Shown here: positions 41,905 through 48,870 of the stretch, piece after piece
Position numbering within the stretch: position 1 is the stretch's first letter
How the letters are laid out: every line of letters begins with the position of its first letter
DNA from: Flavobacteriaceae bacterium UBA4166
GTDB taxonomy: Bacteria > Bacteroidota > Bacteroidia > Flavobacteriales > Flavobacteriaceae
Length of the DNA: 48,870 bases
Assembly: GCA_002379985.1 (NCBI GenBank)
Contig: DFVG01000021.1
Coordinates: forward strand, 1-48,870
Direction of reading: 5' to 3'
Made by a program: the position numbers and the translations under genes
Notes under the pieces: model-generated
Told to the model about the DNA's origin: nothing
What the model saw: the letters and a program-made list of their open reading frames with translations, nothing else
Database searches by the model: none

Positions 41905-42551
41905 TGGATGCTTAATTTTTTAAGTTCTTGCGATGGTATTCGTTGCTTTTGATAACTATTATGCGACAAAAAGAGCATGGCCTTCGCTATTTCTTTGGGA
42001 TGTATCATTTCGTATTTCTTCGGAATCAAAAAAGAAAAAAATGAAAAGGCGCGTTGCGCAAGACGTTCTCCGAAGCGTTTTTCTTTTCTATCCCCTCCAA
42101 TCAAAGAAGGTTGTAATATATACGTATGCGGAATGTTTTTATTCAGAACAGCTTGCTCCATTTCTCCCTTTACCCGATTATAGAATACGCCGCTGTTTGG
42201 GTCTGCACCCAAGGCCGAAACCACCACGAAAGTCCGAATATTATTATGTTCACATAGTTTCGCAGCTGTCACAGGAATACCATAATCAATATCCCGATAC
42301 AACTCCTTATCGGGTGTTTTAGACTTAGTCGTTCCGATGCAACAGAAGACCACGTCTCCCGTAAAAAGAGCAGCTTCTTTCTCAAGATGAAGCAAATCAA
42401 CTATGTGCTCTTCGATCTTGGGGTGTGAGACATCAACGGGGCGACGTGTAAATACCTTTACACGCTCGAACCTGTCATCTTTCAATAATAAAGCAAGCAA
42501 CTCACTTCCCGTGAGTCCGGTTGCGCCTAATACAATAGCCGTTTTTGACAT
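41901..42551 (-). CDS. NAD(P)-binding oxidoreductase of the HTATIP2/atypical SDR type
   Basis: The 216-residue protein has an N-terminal Rossmann site 'LGATGLTGSELL' (about 8-19), a basic 'FTRRP' after strand beta-2 favouring NADPH, and 'CCIGTTKSK' in the middle. It lacks a full YxxxK triad in the usual context but has a 'YNRVKGEME' tyrosine/lysine pair (Y and K four apart), typical of atypical SDRs. The function is unknown. First gene of the minus operon with VOC, CYTH and YCII genes; divergent from dinB. Confidence 0.85.
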   Translation of the reverse strand: MSKTAIVLGATGLTGSELLALLLKDDRFERVKVFTRRPVDVSHPKIEEHIVDLLHLEKEAALFTGDVVFCCIGTTKSKTPDKELYRDIDYGIPVTAAKLCEHNNIRTFVVVSALGADPNSGVFYNRVKGEMEQAVLNKNIPHTYILQPSLIGGDRKEKRFGERLAQRAFSFFSFLIPKKYEMIHPKEIAKAMLFLSHNSYQKQRIPSQELKKLSIQ

Positions 42552-42598
42552 ACATTAATTCTCCCAAATGGGTACGATATATTCTTATTTAAAGATAT

Positions 42599-42606
42599 TA
42601 AATTTA
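42599..42606 (+). promoter_or_regulatory. -7-like box TAAATTTA next to dinB start
   Basis: One mismatch to TAnnTTTG, ending 4 nt before the dinB ATG at 42611, so the transcript would be leaderless or nearly so. I see no LexA-type palindrome nearby. Confidence 0.45.
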
Positions 42607-42610
42607 CGGG

Positions 42611-43708
42611 ATGAACTCCGATTTGCCCATACGAAAGATCATCCATGTAGATATGGATGCTTTTTATGCCTCCGTTGAGCAATTAGACCACCCGGAGTTG
42701 CGAGGAAAACCCATTGCTGTAGGTGGCGGAGGGAAACGAGGTGTGGTGAGTGCCGCCAGTTATGAGGCTCGAAAGTTTGGGGTTCATAGTGCTATGAGCG
42801 GAGTTCTCGCACGGAAACGATGCCCTGAACTTATCTTTGTAAAAACACGTTTTGATCGCTACCGCGAACTCTCCCAGCGAATTCGAAGCATTTTTTTTGA
42901 CTATACCGATCTCGTGGAACCACTCTCTCTGGATGAGGCCTATTTGGATGTCACTGAAAACAAAAAAGGAAATCCCAGCGCGACACTTATTGCTTCAGAA
43001 ATTAGAGCAGCGATTAAGGAGAAGACGGGACTGAATGCTTCGGCAGGCATCTCAATCAACAAATTCATCGCAAAAGTGGCGAGCGATATCAACAAACCCA
43101 ACGGGCAAAAAACCATCCCTCCGGAAAATGTTATTTCTTTTCTCGAAACCTTAGACATTAAAAAATTCTATGGAGTAGGAAAGGTAATGAAGGAAAAAAT
43201 GTACCGTCACGGCATCTACACGGGGCTCGATCTGAAGAATAAATCGATGGAATATTTGGAAGAACACTTCGGAAAAAGTGGTGCCTATTATTACCAGATC
43301 GTTCGTGGGATTCAGCATAGCAAAGTAAGCCCTTCTCGTACGCGGAAGTCCTTAGCTGCAGAACGCACCTTTAGAGAAAATATCTCTTCCGAAGTATTCA
43401 TGCTAGACCGCCTAGAAGAAATTGCCGAAGAAGTGGAACGCCGACTCCAAAAAAGTAAGGTGGCCGGAAAAACGATCACCCTAAAAATAAAATACAGTGA
43501 TTTCAAACTGCAAACACGAAGCAAAACCCTCCCGCTATACGTAGCAAGTAAAGACCTTATCATGGAGCATGTTAAAGATTTGTTATTCCAGTCTAAAATG
43601 GAAAACTCGGTACGTTTGTTGGGTATTTCATTATCGAATTTAAACACAGAAAAGAAGAAGCCTGCTGTCGAGCAAGCCGTAGACGTTCAGTTGACACTCG
43701 ATTTTTAA
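42611..43708 (+). CDS. dinB: DNA polymerase IV (Y family)
   Basis: The 365-residue translesion polymerase has catalytic acidic residues in 'HVDMDAFYASVEQ' (about 13-20) and 'SLDEAYLDVT' (about 103-110), the helix-hairpin-helix thumb ('FYGVGKVMKEKMYRHGI') and the little-finger domain (about 235-345). The C-terminal 'QLTLDF' looks like a beta-clamp-binding peptide. It inserts opposite damaged bases with low fidelity. Confidence 0.96.
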   Translation: MNSDLPIRKIIHVDMDAFYASVEQLDHPELRGKPIAVGGGGKRGVVSAASYEARKFGVHSAMSGVLARKRCPELIFVKTRFDRYRELSQRIRSIFFDYTDLVEPLSLDEAYLDVTENKKGNPSATLIASEIRAAIKEKTGLNASAGISINKFIAKVASDINKPNGQKTIPPENVISFLETLDIKKFYGVGKVMKEKMYRHGIYTGLDLKNKSMEYLEEHFGKSGAYYYQIVRGIQHSKVSPSRTRKSLAAERTFRENISSEVFMLDRLEEIAEEVERRLQKSKVAGKTITLKIKYSDFKLQTRSKTLPLYVASKDLIMEHVKDLLFQSKMENSVRLLGISLSNLNTEKKKPAVEQAVDVQLTLDF

Positions 43709-43804
43709 GGACCTTCTTTTCAATATATCACGCATAATTTCGTTTTACCCGTATGGTACACCACTACTTTTTGAATCTAAATAGTAACTTAAATCTCAAA
43801 CACG

Positions 43805-44587
43805 ATGAAAAAAGTAGTTTTCTTTTGCACTGCAGCAGTGCTCGCCCTTTCCCTCCTCTCCTGTAACAATGACCCAAAAAATGAAGCATCCGCTTCAGAA
43901 ACAGAACTTCAAGACAATAAAGATCTCGCTCTTGGAGACGCTGCAGAAAACACCTCCTCTTATTTGTATGTGACCGCACCAAGCGGACTCAGTCTTCGGG
44001 AATACGGAAACCTTCAAAGTGAACGTCTCGCACGAATGCCCTACGGAACCCGGGTGGAGGTAATTGAAGCCGAAACGCAGCCTACCATGACTGTGGGAGG
44101 CATCAAAGGCGGTATGCATCACATCGCGTATAATCACAAAAAAGGCTTCGCATTTAATGGTTATTTGTCGCGCTATTTCCCTCCAGAACCCGGAATCTCT
44201 GCCGAAGGGTACGCCCTGGAGTTACAAGCCTTATTCCCAGAAGTGGGCTACGTTGAAAGCACCGGTGGTTCCGTGAGCAAGCCCAGTAACACCGTAACCC
44301 TAACACTACCGGGAGCACGATGGCATGAAGCTTTTTTTGCAGCACAACAATTGTATGATTTCCCCGAGGAATTTGCCTTTCCGGGAATGAAGGGAAAAGA
44401 TACTGAGACCATCGACGATACGTTGCCTAAAGAAGGCACATGGACAAGTCAGTTGCAAGTAACACGCGCCGATAATACACTTCAAAAGATCACTTACGTC
44501 TATACCTCAGCAACCTTTAACTGGAATGTTGAAATTAAGAAAGATGGCAACGCCATGGTGTTATCCAAAACGGAAATTATAAAATAA
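43805..44587 (+). CDS. SH3-domain lipoprotein
   Basis: The lipoprotein signal has lipobox 'LSLLSC' (Cys about 20). An acidic linker leads to a bacterial SH3 (SH3_3/SH3b) domain at about 55-120 ('PSGLSLREYGNLQSERLARMPYGTRVEVIE'). A C-terminal domain of about 140 residues is unfamiliar ('GARWHEAFFAAQQLYDFP', then a beta-rich end). It probably binds cell-wall or protein partners in the periplasm. It is monocistronic with a terminator after it. A TAATTTCG box lies at 43735-43742. Confidence 0.85.
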   Translation: MKKVVFFCTAAVLALSLLSCNNDPKNEASASETELQDNKDLALGDAAENTSSYLYVTAPSGLSLREYGNLQSERLARMPYGTRVEVIEAETQPTMTVGGIKGGMHHIAYNHKKGFAFNGYLSRYFPPEPGISAEGYALELQALFPEVGYVESTGGSVSKPSNTVTLTLPGARWHEAFFAAQQLYDFPEEFAFPGMKGKDTETIDDTLPKEGTWTSQLQVTRADNTLQKITYVYTSATFNWNVEIKKDGNAMVLSKTEIIK

Positions 44588-44590
44588 CAG

Positions 44591-44613
44591 AAAAGGCCCT
44601 TCTGGGCCTTTTT
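44591..44613. terminator. Bidirectional intrinsic terminator
   Basis: A 9-bp stem AAAAGGCCC / GGGCCTTTT with a 4-nt loop and flanking T-run. It lies between the converging SH3 lipoprotein gene and pyk and can end both transcripts. Confidence 0.9.
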
Positions 44614-46044
44614 TTATTTAGATTGTGAAACGCGGAGGGTGTTTACCATTCCCTTATCGACAATAGGCATGGCTGCCAGATTGATCAAGTAATCCCCTTT
44701 CTTTACAAAGTTTCGTTGCGTAGCGATCTGATTCACATCGTCAACCGTTTCATCGGTGCTTACATATTTATCGTAGTAAAAGGACGTCACACCCCAAAGT
44801 AAATTGAGCCGACTTAAAATTCTCTTGTTTGAAGTAAAGACTAAAATATGGGCGTCGGGCCGCCAAGCGGAGATCTGAAAAGCCGTGTACCCGCTGTTGG
44901 TCAGGGTACAAATCGCTTTAGCTTCAATTTCATTTGCCATAAGGGCTGCGTGATAACAAACCGATTTGGTTACATACCGATTGGTACGAACATGTGGCGG
45001 CTCTAGCGGAACTTGAATAAGATCTGATCCTTCCACATTGCGACAAATATTCGCCATGGTTTCAATCACTTCTACCGGATATTTTCCCACGGAGGTCTCT
45101 CCGGAAAGCATGACGGCATCGGCCCCATCCATAACACTATTCGCCACATCGTTCACCTCAGCTCGGGTGGGGGTTAAACTAGAGATCATGGTTTCCATCA
45201 TTTGGGTGGCAATGATCACCGGAATTCGAGCTTTTTTGGCTTTCAACACCAATTGCTTTTGAATTAAAGGCACATCGGCAGCCGGCACTTCCACACCTAA
45301 ATCACCACGCGCTACCATGAGTCCGTCGCAATACGCCACGATCTTATCAATATTTTCTACGGCTTCCGGTTTTTCTATTTTCGCAATAATGGGGATCTTG
45401 TATTCACTATGTGCTTCGATGAGCGCTTGTAGTTCTTTTAGGTCTTCCGCATGGCGCACAAAAGAAAGGGCAATCCAATCTACTTCCTGACCAATGGCAA
45501 AAACGGCGTCTTTTTTATCTTTTTCGGTTAGAGCCGGCAGTGAAATATTGGTATTAGGAAGATTGACCCCTTTTTTAGAGCGCAGGGGGCCGCCCTGTAA
45601 CACTTTCGCAACTACTTCTTCTTTTTTATCGGTTTCCACCACTTTGAAGATCAATTTTCCATCGTCCAGCAAAATACGTTCTCCCGGATTTACATCACGT
45701 GGAAAATTATCGTAATTCATATACACGCGTTCTCGTGTTCCTTCAAACTCTTTTCCCGTACAAAACTTTATGACGTCTCCTTTTTTAACGATCACTTCTT
45801 CTTTCATGATCCCCACACGCAGTTTAGGCCCTTGTAGGTCTGCTAGAATTGCAGTACCAGATTCGAGTTCTTCGCTTAGGGAACGGATCATTTTGATGCG
45901 CTCTTTGACATCGTCGTAGCTGGCATGAGAAAAGTTGATTCGAAATACATCAACCCCTGCCTTGATCATTTTTTTTAGGGTGTTCTTATCGGAAGTAGCT
46001 GGTCCAAGCGTGGCTACGATTTTGGTTCTTTTTTGTGAGGGCAT
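44614..46044 (-). CDS. pyk: Pyruvate kinase
   Basis: The 476-residue enzyme transfers phosphate from phosphoenolpyruvate to ADP in the last step of glycolysis. The N-terminal barrel has 'GVDVFRINFSHA', the B domain follows, the active-site lysine/glutamate region is 'IPIIAKIEKPEAVENID', and Mg-binding/helix motif 'MVARGDLGVEVP' leads to the C domain. The ATG overlaps the IPExxxVDY gene stop by one base (TAATG), so it is translated from the same message. Confidence 0.97.
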   Translation of the reverse strand: MPSQKRTKIVATLGPATSDKNTLKKMIKAGVDVFRINFSHASYDDVKERIKMIRSLSEELESGTAILADLQGPKLRVGIMKEEVIVKKGDVIKFCTGKEFEGTRERVYMNYDNFPRDVNPGERILLDDGKLIFKVVETDKKEEVVAKVLQGGPLRSKKGVNLPNTNISLPALTEKDKKDAVFAIGQEVDWIALSFVRHAEDLKELQALIEAHSEYKIPIIAKIEKPEAVENIDKIVAYCDGLMVARGDLGVEVPAADVPLIQKQLVLKAKKARIPVIIATQMMETMISSLTPTRAEVNDVANSVMDGADAVMLSGETSVGKYPVEVIETMANICRNVEGSDLIQVPLEPPHVRTNRYVTKSVCYHAALMANEIEAKAICTLTNSGYTAFQISAWRPDAHILVFTSNKRILSRLNLLWGVTSFYYDKYVSTDETVDDVNQIATQRNFVKKGDYLINLAAMPIVDKGMVNTLRVSQSK

Positions 46045-46535
46045 TAGTTGAATATTAAGTTGTTCTTAGATTTAATGTTTTCAGGTGCCAAGGAATACGC
46101 CGAAATAACGGGTTGAATTTCATTCATTTCCAGTAATAGCTTTCGAAGGGATGGCAATGTATTTTCAGACTGAATTTTTAAAAAGTAATCGACATTCTTA
46201 TATTCCGGAATCAAATAATGCAGGTGTGTATTCTCTTCTTCTGAAGCCGCAAACAATCCTCCTCCGGAAACAGTTTTTGCTGCAGCCGACTTACACTTGT
46301 TGGCTACTAAATGGTAGTGAATGTATTGTTGTTTGTTTTCAAAAGAGAACCAAGGAAATGTAATGGAAAGTCCGTCTTTTGAAAAGTCTACATCTCGGCG
46401 TTGTCTGTGCAGGCGCAAGTGAGTATGTTGGTTGAGTAAATACGCCATCTTGTAAGCCGCTTCACTACAGTGAATGGCTACTAAAGAATATTCGTCTTCG
46501 CAAGCCTCTTCCAATACCAGTTTATAATGTGCCAC
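46044..46535 (-). CDS. IPExxxVDY family protein
   Basis: The 163-residue cytosolic protein carries the family's name motif 'IPEYKNVDY' near residue 110 and a mostly beta N-terminal half. The family is restricted to Bacteroidota and typically precedes pyk; its function is unknown, but the coupling (TAATG) to pyruvate kinase is strong. The start is GTG at 46535; no ATG fits. A perfect -7 box lies only 5 nt upstream, so translation probably starts at the very 5' end of the message. Confidence 0.9.
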   Translation of the reverse strand: MAHYKLVLEEACEDEYSLVAIHCSEAAYKMAYLLNQHTHLRLHRQRRDVDFSKDGLSITFPWFSFENKQQYIHYHLVANKCKSAAAKTVSGGGLFAASEEENTHLHYLIPEYKNVDYFLKIQSENTLPSLRKLLLEMNEIQPVISAYSLAPENIKSKNNLIFN

Positions 46536-46540
46536 AACTA

Positions 46541-46548
46541 CAAATTTA
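46541..46548 (-). promoter_or_regulatory. -7 box TAAATTTG at the GTG start of the pyk operon
   Basis: A perfect TAnnTTTG on the minus strand, 5 nt from the GTG start codon. The remaining intergenic DNA up to 46750 holds only weak hairpins, such as CTAGC-N9-GCTAG at 46713-46731. Confidence 0.6.
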
Positions 46549-46750
46549 TCTAAAAATACACATTGTTTGTCGGATGGAAGCCATGCAATGGCAGCATTTT
46601 ACAACGAAAACGTTTGCGAAAATATATCTACGCTTAAAATCCCAGGAAAGGGTCCTTTTTTAATAGATGTCTCTTGTGTTTTTCTGATTTCTTTTGTGAT
46701 GGAAAAGAGATGCTAGCTATTACAACGCTAGATGAACAGAAACCCCATTC

Positions 46751-47494
46751 TTATTGAATTTCTCTGTCAATAGCCTCCTGAAGCTTATAATAAGCGCGTT
46801 TGGCAGCGCGCTCCTCAGCCTTTTTCTTAGAAGTAGCACGCGCTTTTGCCACGATCTCACCATCCAACTGAAGTTTTACCCCAAAGTGTTTGAGTGTATC
46901 CGCACCGGTGTCTTCATAGACGATAAAGCGAAAGGTTTTCTTTTTCTTTTGGCACCATTCAATGAATAAGCTTTTATAGCTAATAATCTTGCCTTCTAAA
47001 CGCTCAATATCCACATAAGGATCGATCACACGTTTGTAAATAAATTTCTCGCAGTATTTGAATCCACGATCAAGATAGATGGCACCCACCAGGGCTTCAA
47101 AAACATTGCCATGTACATTACCGCCAAACTGTTCAAGAGGAATAGAAGTCTTTAAGTGTTTGATTAATTCTAGATCGCGCCCTAATTCATTCAAGTGCTC
47201 TCTGCTCACCACTTTGGCGCGCATTTTTGTAAGGTATCCTTCGTCTCCGGAAGGCACTTCCATAAATAAATGAGAAGCAATAACCGCACTGAGCATCGCA
47301 TCACCAAGAAACTCTAAGCGTTCATAATTTTGGGCTGCTCCTTTGGTATTCGTTTCGTTCATAGACCGATGGGTAAAAGCCTCTACATAGATGCGAATAT
47401 CCTTCGGCTTAAAGCCTAGAATTTTTTTGATGGTATAAAAAAAATCCCCGTCCTTTTCAGCACGAGGATTGAATATGTCTTTAATTGTGGCCAT
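46751..47494 (-). CDS. rnc: Ribonuclease III
   Basis: The 247-residue enzyme cleaves double-stranded RNA, including rRNA precursors. The catalytic signature 'ERLEFLGDAML' (about 43-53) is intact, and a double-stranded-RNA-binding domain covers about 175-245 ('KKKAEERAAKRAYYKL'). It starts 5 nt after the fabF stop; acpP-fabF-rnc is the usual Bacteroidota order. Confidence 0.97.
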   Translation of the reverse strand: MATIKDIFNPRAEKDGDFFYTIKKILGFKPKDIRIYVEAFTHRSMNETNTKGAAQNYERLEFLGDAMLSAVIASHLFMEVPSGDEGYLTKMRAKVVSREHLNELGRDLELIKHLKTSIPLEQFGGNVHGNVFEALVGAIYLDRGFKYCEKFIYKRVIDPYVDIERLEGKIISYKSLFIEWCQKKKKTFRFIVYEDTGADTLKHFGVKLQLDGEIVAKARATSKKKAEERAAKRAYYKLQEAIDREIQ

Positions 47495-47499
47495 TTACA

Positions 47500-48753
47500 T
47501 TAAGCGTCCCATTTTTTGAAAAGCACACAGGCATTATGCCCGCCAAACCCAAAGGTATTGCTCATAACCACATTGATTTCTCGTTCTTGTGCTTTATTCA
47601 GCGTAAGGTTGAACGATGGATCGATATTCTCATCTACCGTAGTGTGATTGATGGTTGGAGGTACGACTCCGTGTTGCATCGACAAGATCGAAGCGATCGC
47701 TTCAATAGCGCCGGCAGCACCCAATAAGTGTCCGGTCATCGACTTGGTAGAGTTGATATTGATGTTTTTAGCATGATCTCCAAATACTTTGGTGATCGCT
47801 TTTAATTCTGCCACGTCTCCTAGCGGAGTGGACGTTCCGTGGGTGTTAATAGCGTCTACTTCTTTCGGATCCATATCAGCATCGCGCAAGCAGTTCAGCA
47901 TTACACGTTCTACCCCAATTCCATCAGGATGTGGAGCTGTCATGTGATAGGCATCACTTGACATTCCGCCTCCAACGACTTCCGCGTAGATCTTTGCTCC
48001 GCGTTTTTTAGCGTGCTCGTATTCTTCTAAGATCAAAGCGCCGGCTCCTTCCCCAAGCACGAACCCGTCGCGAGTAGCATCAAAAGGTCGCGATGCGGTT
48101 TCCGGACTTTCATTTCGAGTAGAAAGCGCATGCATGGCATTGAAACCACCCATACCGGCTTGTGTTACGGCTGCTTCACTACCACCGGTTACGATGATAT
48201 CGCAATGCCCTAAGCGTATATAATTAAGGGCATCAATTAAAGCATTCGCAGAAGAAGCACATGCTGAGACCGTGGTATAGTTGGGACCCATAAACCCATG
48301 CTTGATCGAAATATTCCCGGGGGCAATATCTGCGATCATTTTTGGAATGAAGAAGGGGTTGAAACGCGGTGTTCCATCCCCTTCTGCAAAATTGATTACT
48401 TCATTTTGAAACGTTTCCAAACCACCAATTCCGGCACCCCAAATAACACCGACACGAAATTTATCAATCTCATCTACGTTAATTTGGGCATCTTCAATGG
48501 CTTCGGAAGAAGAAACAAGCGCGTACTGCGCAAAGCGGTCTAGCTTTCTTGCCTCTTTACGATCAAAATGATCTTGTGGGTCGTAATTTTTTATTTCACA
48601 AGCGAATTTCGTTTTAAACTTTTCCGTATCAAAATACGTAATAGGCGCACAACCACTCGTCCCATTTTTAAGTCCGTCCCAATATTCTGAGATAGAATTA
48701 CCAATAGGAGTTAACGCGCCTAGACCCGTTACGACAACTCGCTTAAGTTCCAT
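47500..48753 (-). CDS. fabF: Beta-ketoacyl-ACP synthase II
   Basis: The 417-residue condensing enzyme extends acyl-ACP with malonyl-ACP in fatty-acid synthesis. The Cys-His-His triad is present: Cys in 'SACASSAN' (about 165), His in 'NTHGTSTPLGD' (about 305) and His in 'TGHLLGAAGA' (about 342). It starts 12 nt after the acpP stop and leads into rnc. Confidence 0.97.
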   Translation of the reverse strand: MELKRVVVTGLGALTPIGNSISEYWDGLKNGTSGCAPITYFDTEKFKTKFACEIKNYDPQDHFDRKEARKLDRFAQYALVSSSEAIEDAQINVDEIDKFRVGVIWGAGIGGLETFQNEVINFAEGDGTPRFNPFFIPKMIADIAPGNISIKHGFMGPNYTTVSACASSANALIDALNYIRLGHCDIIVTGGSEAAVTQAGMGGFNAMHALSTRNESPETASRPFDATRDGFVLGEGAGALILEEYEHAKKRGAKIYAEVVGGGMSSDAYHMTAPHPDGIGVERVMLNCLRDADMDPKEVDAINTHGTSTPLGDVAELKAITKVFGDHAKNININSTKSMTGHLLGAAGAIEAIASILSMQHGVVPPTINHTTVDENIDPSFNLTLNKAQEREINVVMSNTFGFGGHNACVLFKKWDA

Positions 48754-48765
48754 AAATATGTATTC

Positions 48766-48870
48766 TTATTTCGCGTCTTCGATGTAAGAAATAGCTTGAC
48801 CTACGGTAGCGATATTTTCCGCTTGATCGTCTGGAATCTGAATATCGAATTCTTTTTCGAATTCCATGAT
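48766..48870 (-). CDS. acpP: Acyl carrier protein (partial, C-terminal 34 residues)
   Basis: The frame is open at the right edge of the window. The visible end reads 'IMEFEKEFDIQIPDDQ', then 'AENIATVGQAISYIEDAK' and a stop, matching helix III and the C-terminus of type II fatty-acid ACP; the phosphopantetheine serine lies outside. It is directly upstream of fabF. Confidence 0.93.
   Translation of the reverse strand: MMEFEKEFDIQIPDDQAENIATVGQAISYIEDAK

Noticed and set aside
46536..46750. Hairpins between rnc and the pyk operon as an sRNA or terminator
   Set aside because: The stems are only 4-5 bp and no adjoining U-run fits rnc; there is not enough to call a feature.

Overview
The window looks like chromosomal DNA of a Bacteroidota bacterium, most likely a marine member of the Flavobacteriaceae. 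Four things point there: two secreted proteins end in type IX secretion (T9SS) C-terminal sorting domains; many proteins carry lipoprotein signal peptides; -7 promoter boxes of the Bacteroidota form TAnnTTTG recur upstream of genes; and there are lineage-typical families such as IPExxxVDY, DUF4382 and an extended moxR-bat operon. Genes are densely packed, with 1-4 nt overlaps inside operons, and no gene-free stretch exceeds about 220 bases. I see no rRNA, tRNA, CRISPR array, insertion sequence or prophage.

Layout. 1-5.6 kb: the end of a T9SS adhesin-like protein, then pheS with a small partner gene, a small conserved gene, a CvpA-like membrane protein and a SulP anion transporter. 5.6-15 kb: one long minus-strand operon reading moxR, DUF58, a BatD-like membrane protein, batA, batB, batC, batD, batE and a small membrane protein, i.e. 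a MoxR-ATPase/VWA/TPR cell-envelope machine. 15-21.5 kb: an aldo/keto reductase; two exported proteins with carboxypeptidase-regulatory-like domains, each behind a nearly identical repeat-bearing promoter; an SDR oxidoreductase; a four-helix-bundle gene framed by inverted repeats; an AlbA_2-domain protein; and an FG-GAP T9SS protein. 21.5-24.5 kb: a three-gene set of SPFH-GYF_2 protein, double zinc-ribbon membrane protein and calcineurin-like phosphoesterase. 24.5-29.4 kb: a small lipoprotein, an ALDH7-type dehydrogenase, 3-hydroxyanthranilate dioxygenase behind a 15-bp palindrome, a CAP lipoprotein, an isoaspartyl peptidase/asparaginase and an ABM-domain protein. 29.6-40.6 kb: alpha-2-macroglobulin with PBP1C, a GH20 hexosaminidase and CutC. 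40.6-42.6 kb: a four-gene minus operon (NAD(P)-binding protein, VOC, CYTH, YCII-like lipoprotein). 42.6-48.9 kb: dinB, an SH3 lipoprotein, pyk with an IPExxxVDY protein, and rnc-fabF-acpP.

The most unusual signals are regulatory or structural rather than coding. First, the two tandem exported-protein genes at 16.1-17.5 kb share a promoter built from four GTTAA repeats with identical 10/12/11-bp spacing, placed 28-29 bp upstream of a perfect TAnnTTTG box; this suggests an undescribed response-regulator operon pair. Second, the four-helix-bundle gene sits inside about 40-nt imperfect inverted repeats, the layout of a 23S rRNA intervening sequence but located outside rRNA. Third, a 15-bp inverted repeat ends one base before the 3-hydroxyanthranilate dioxygenase start codon. 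Fourth, the SPFH/zinc-ribbon/phosphoesterase gene set resembles the membrane-stress YdjG/YdjI partnership of Bacillus without PspA. All functions are read from sequence motifs and memory of families; no database search was possible.
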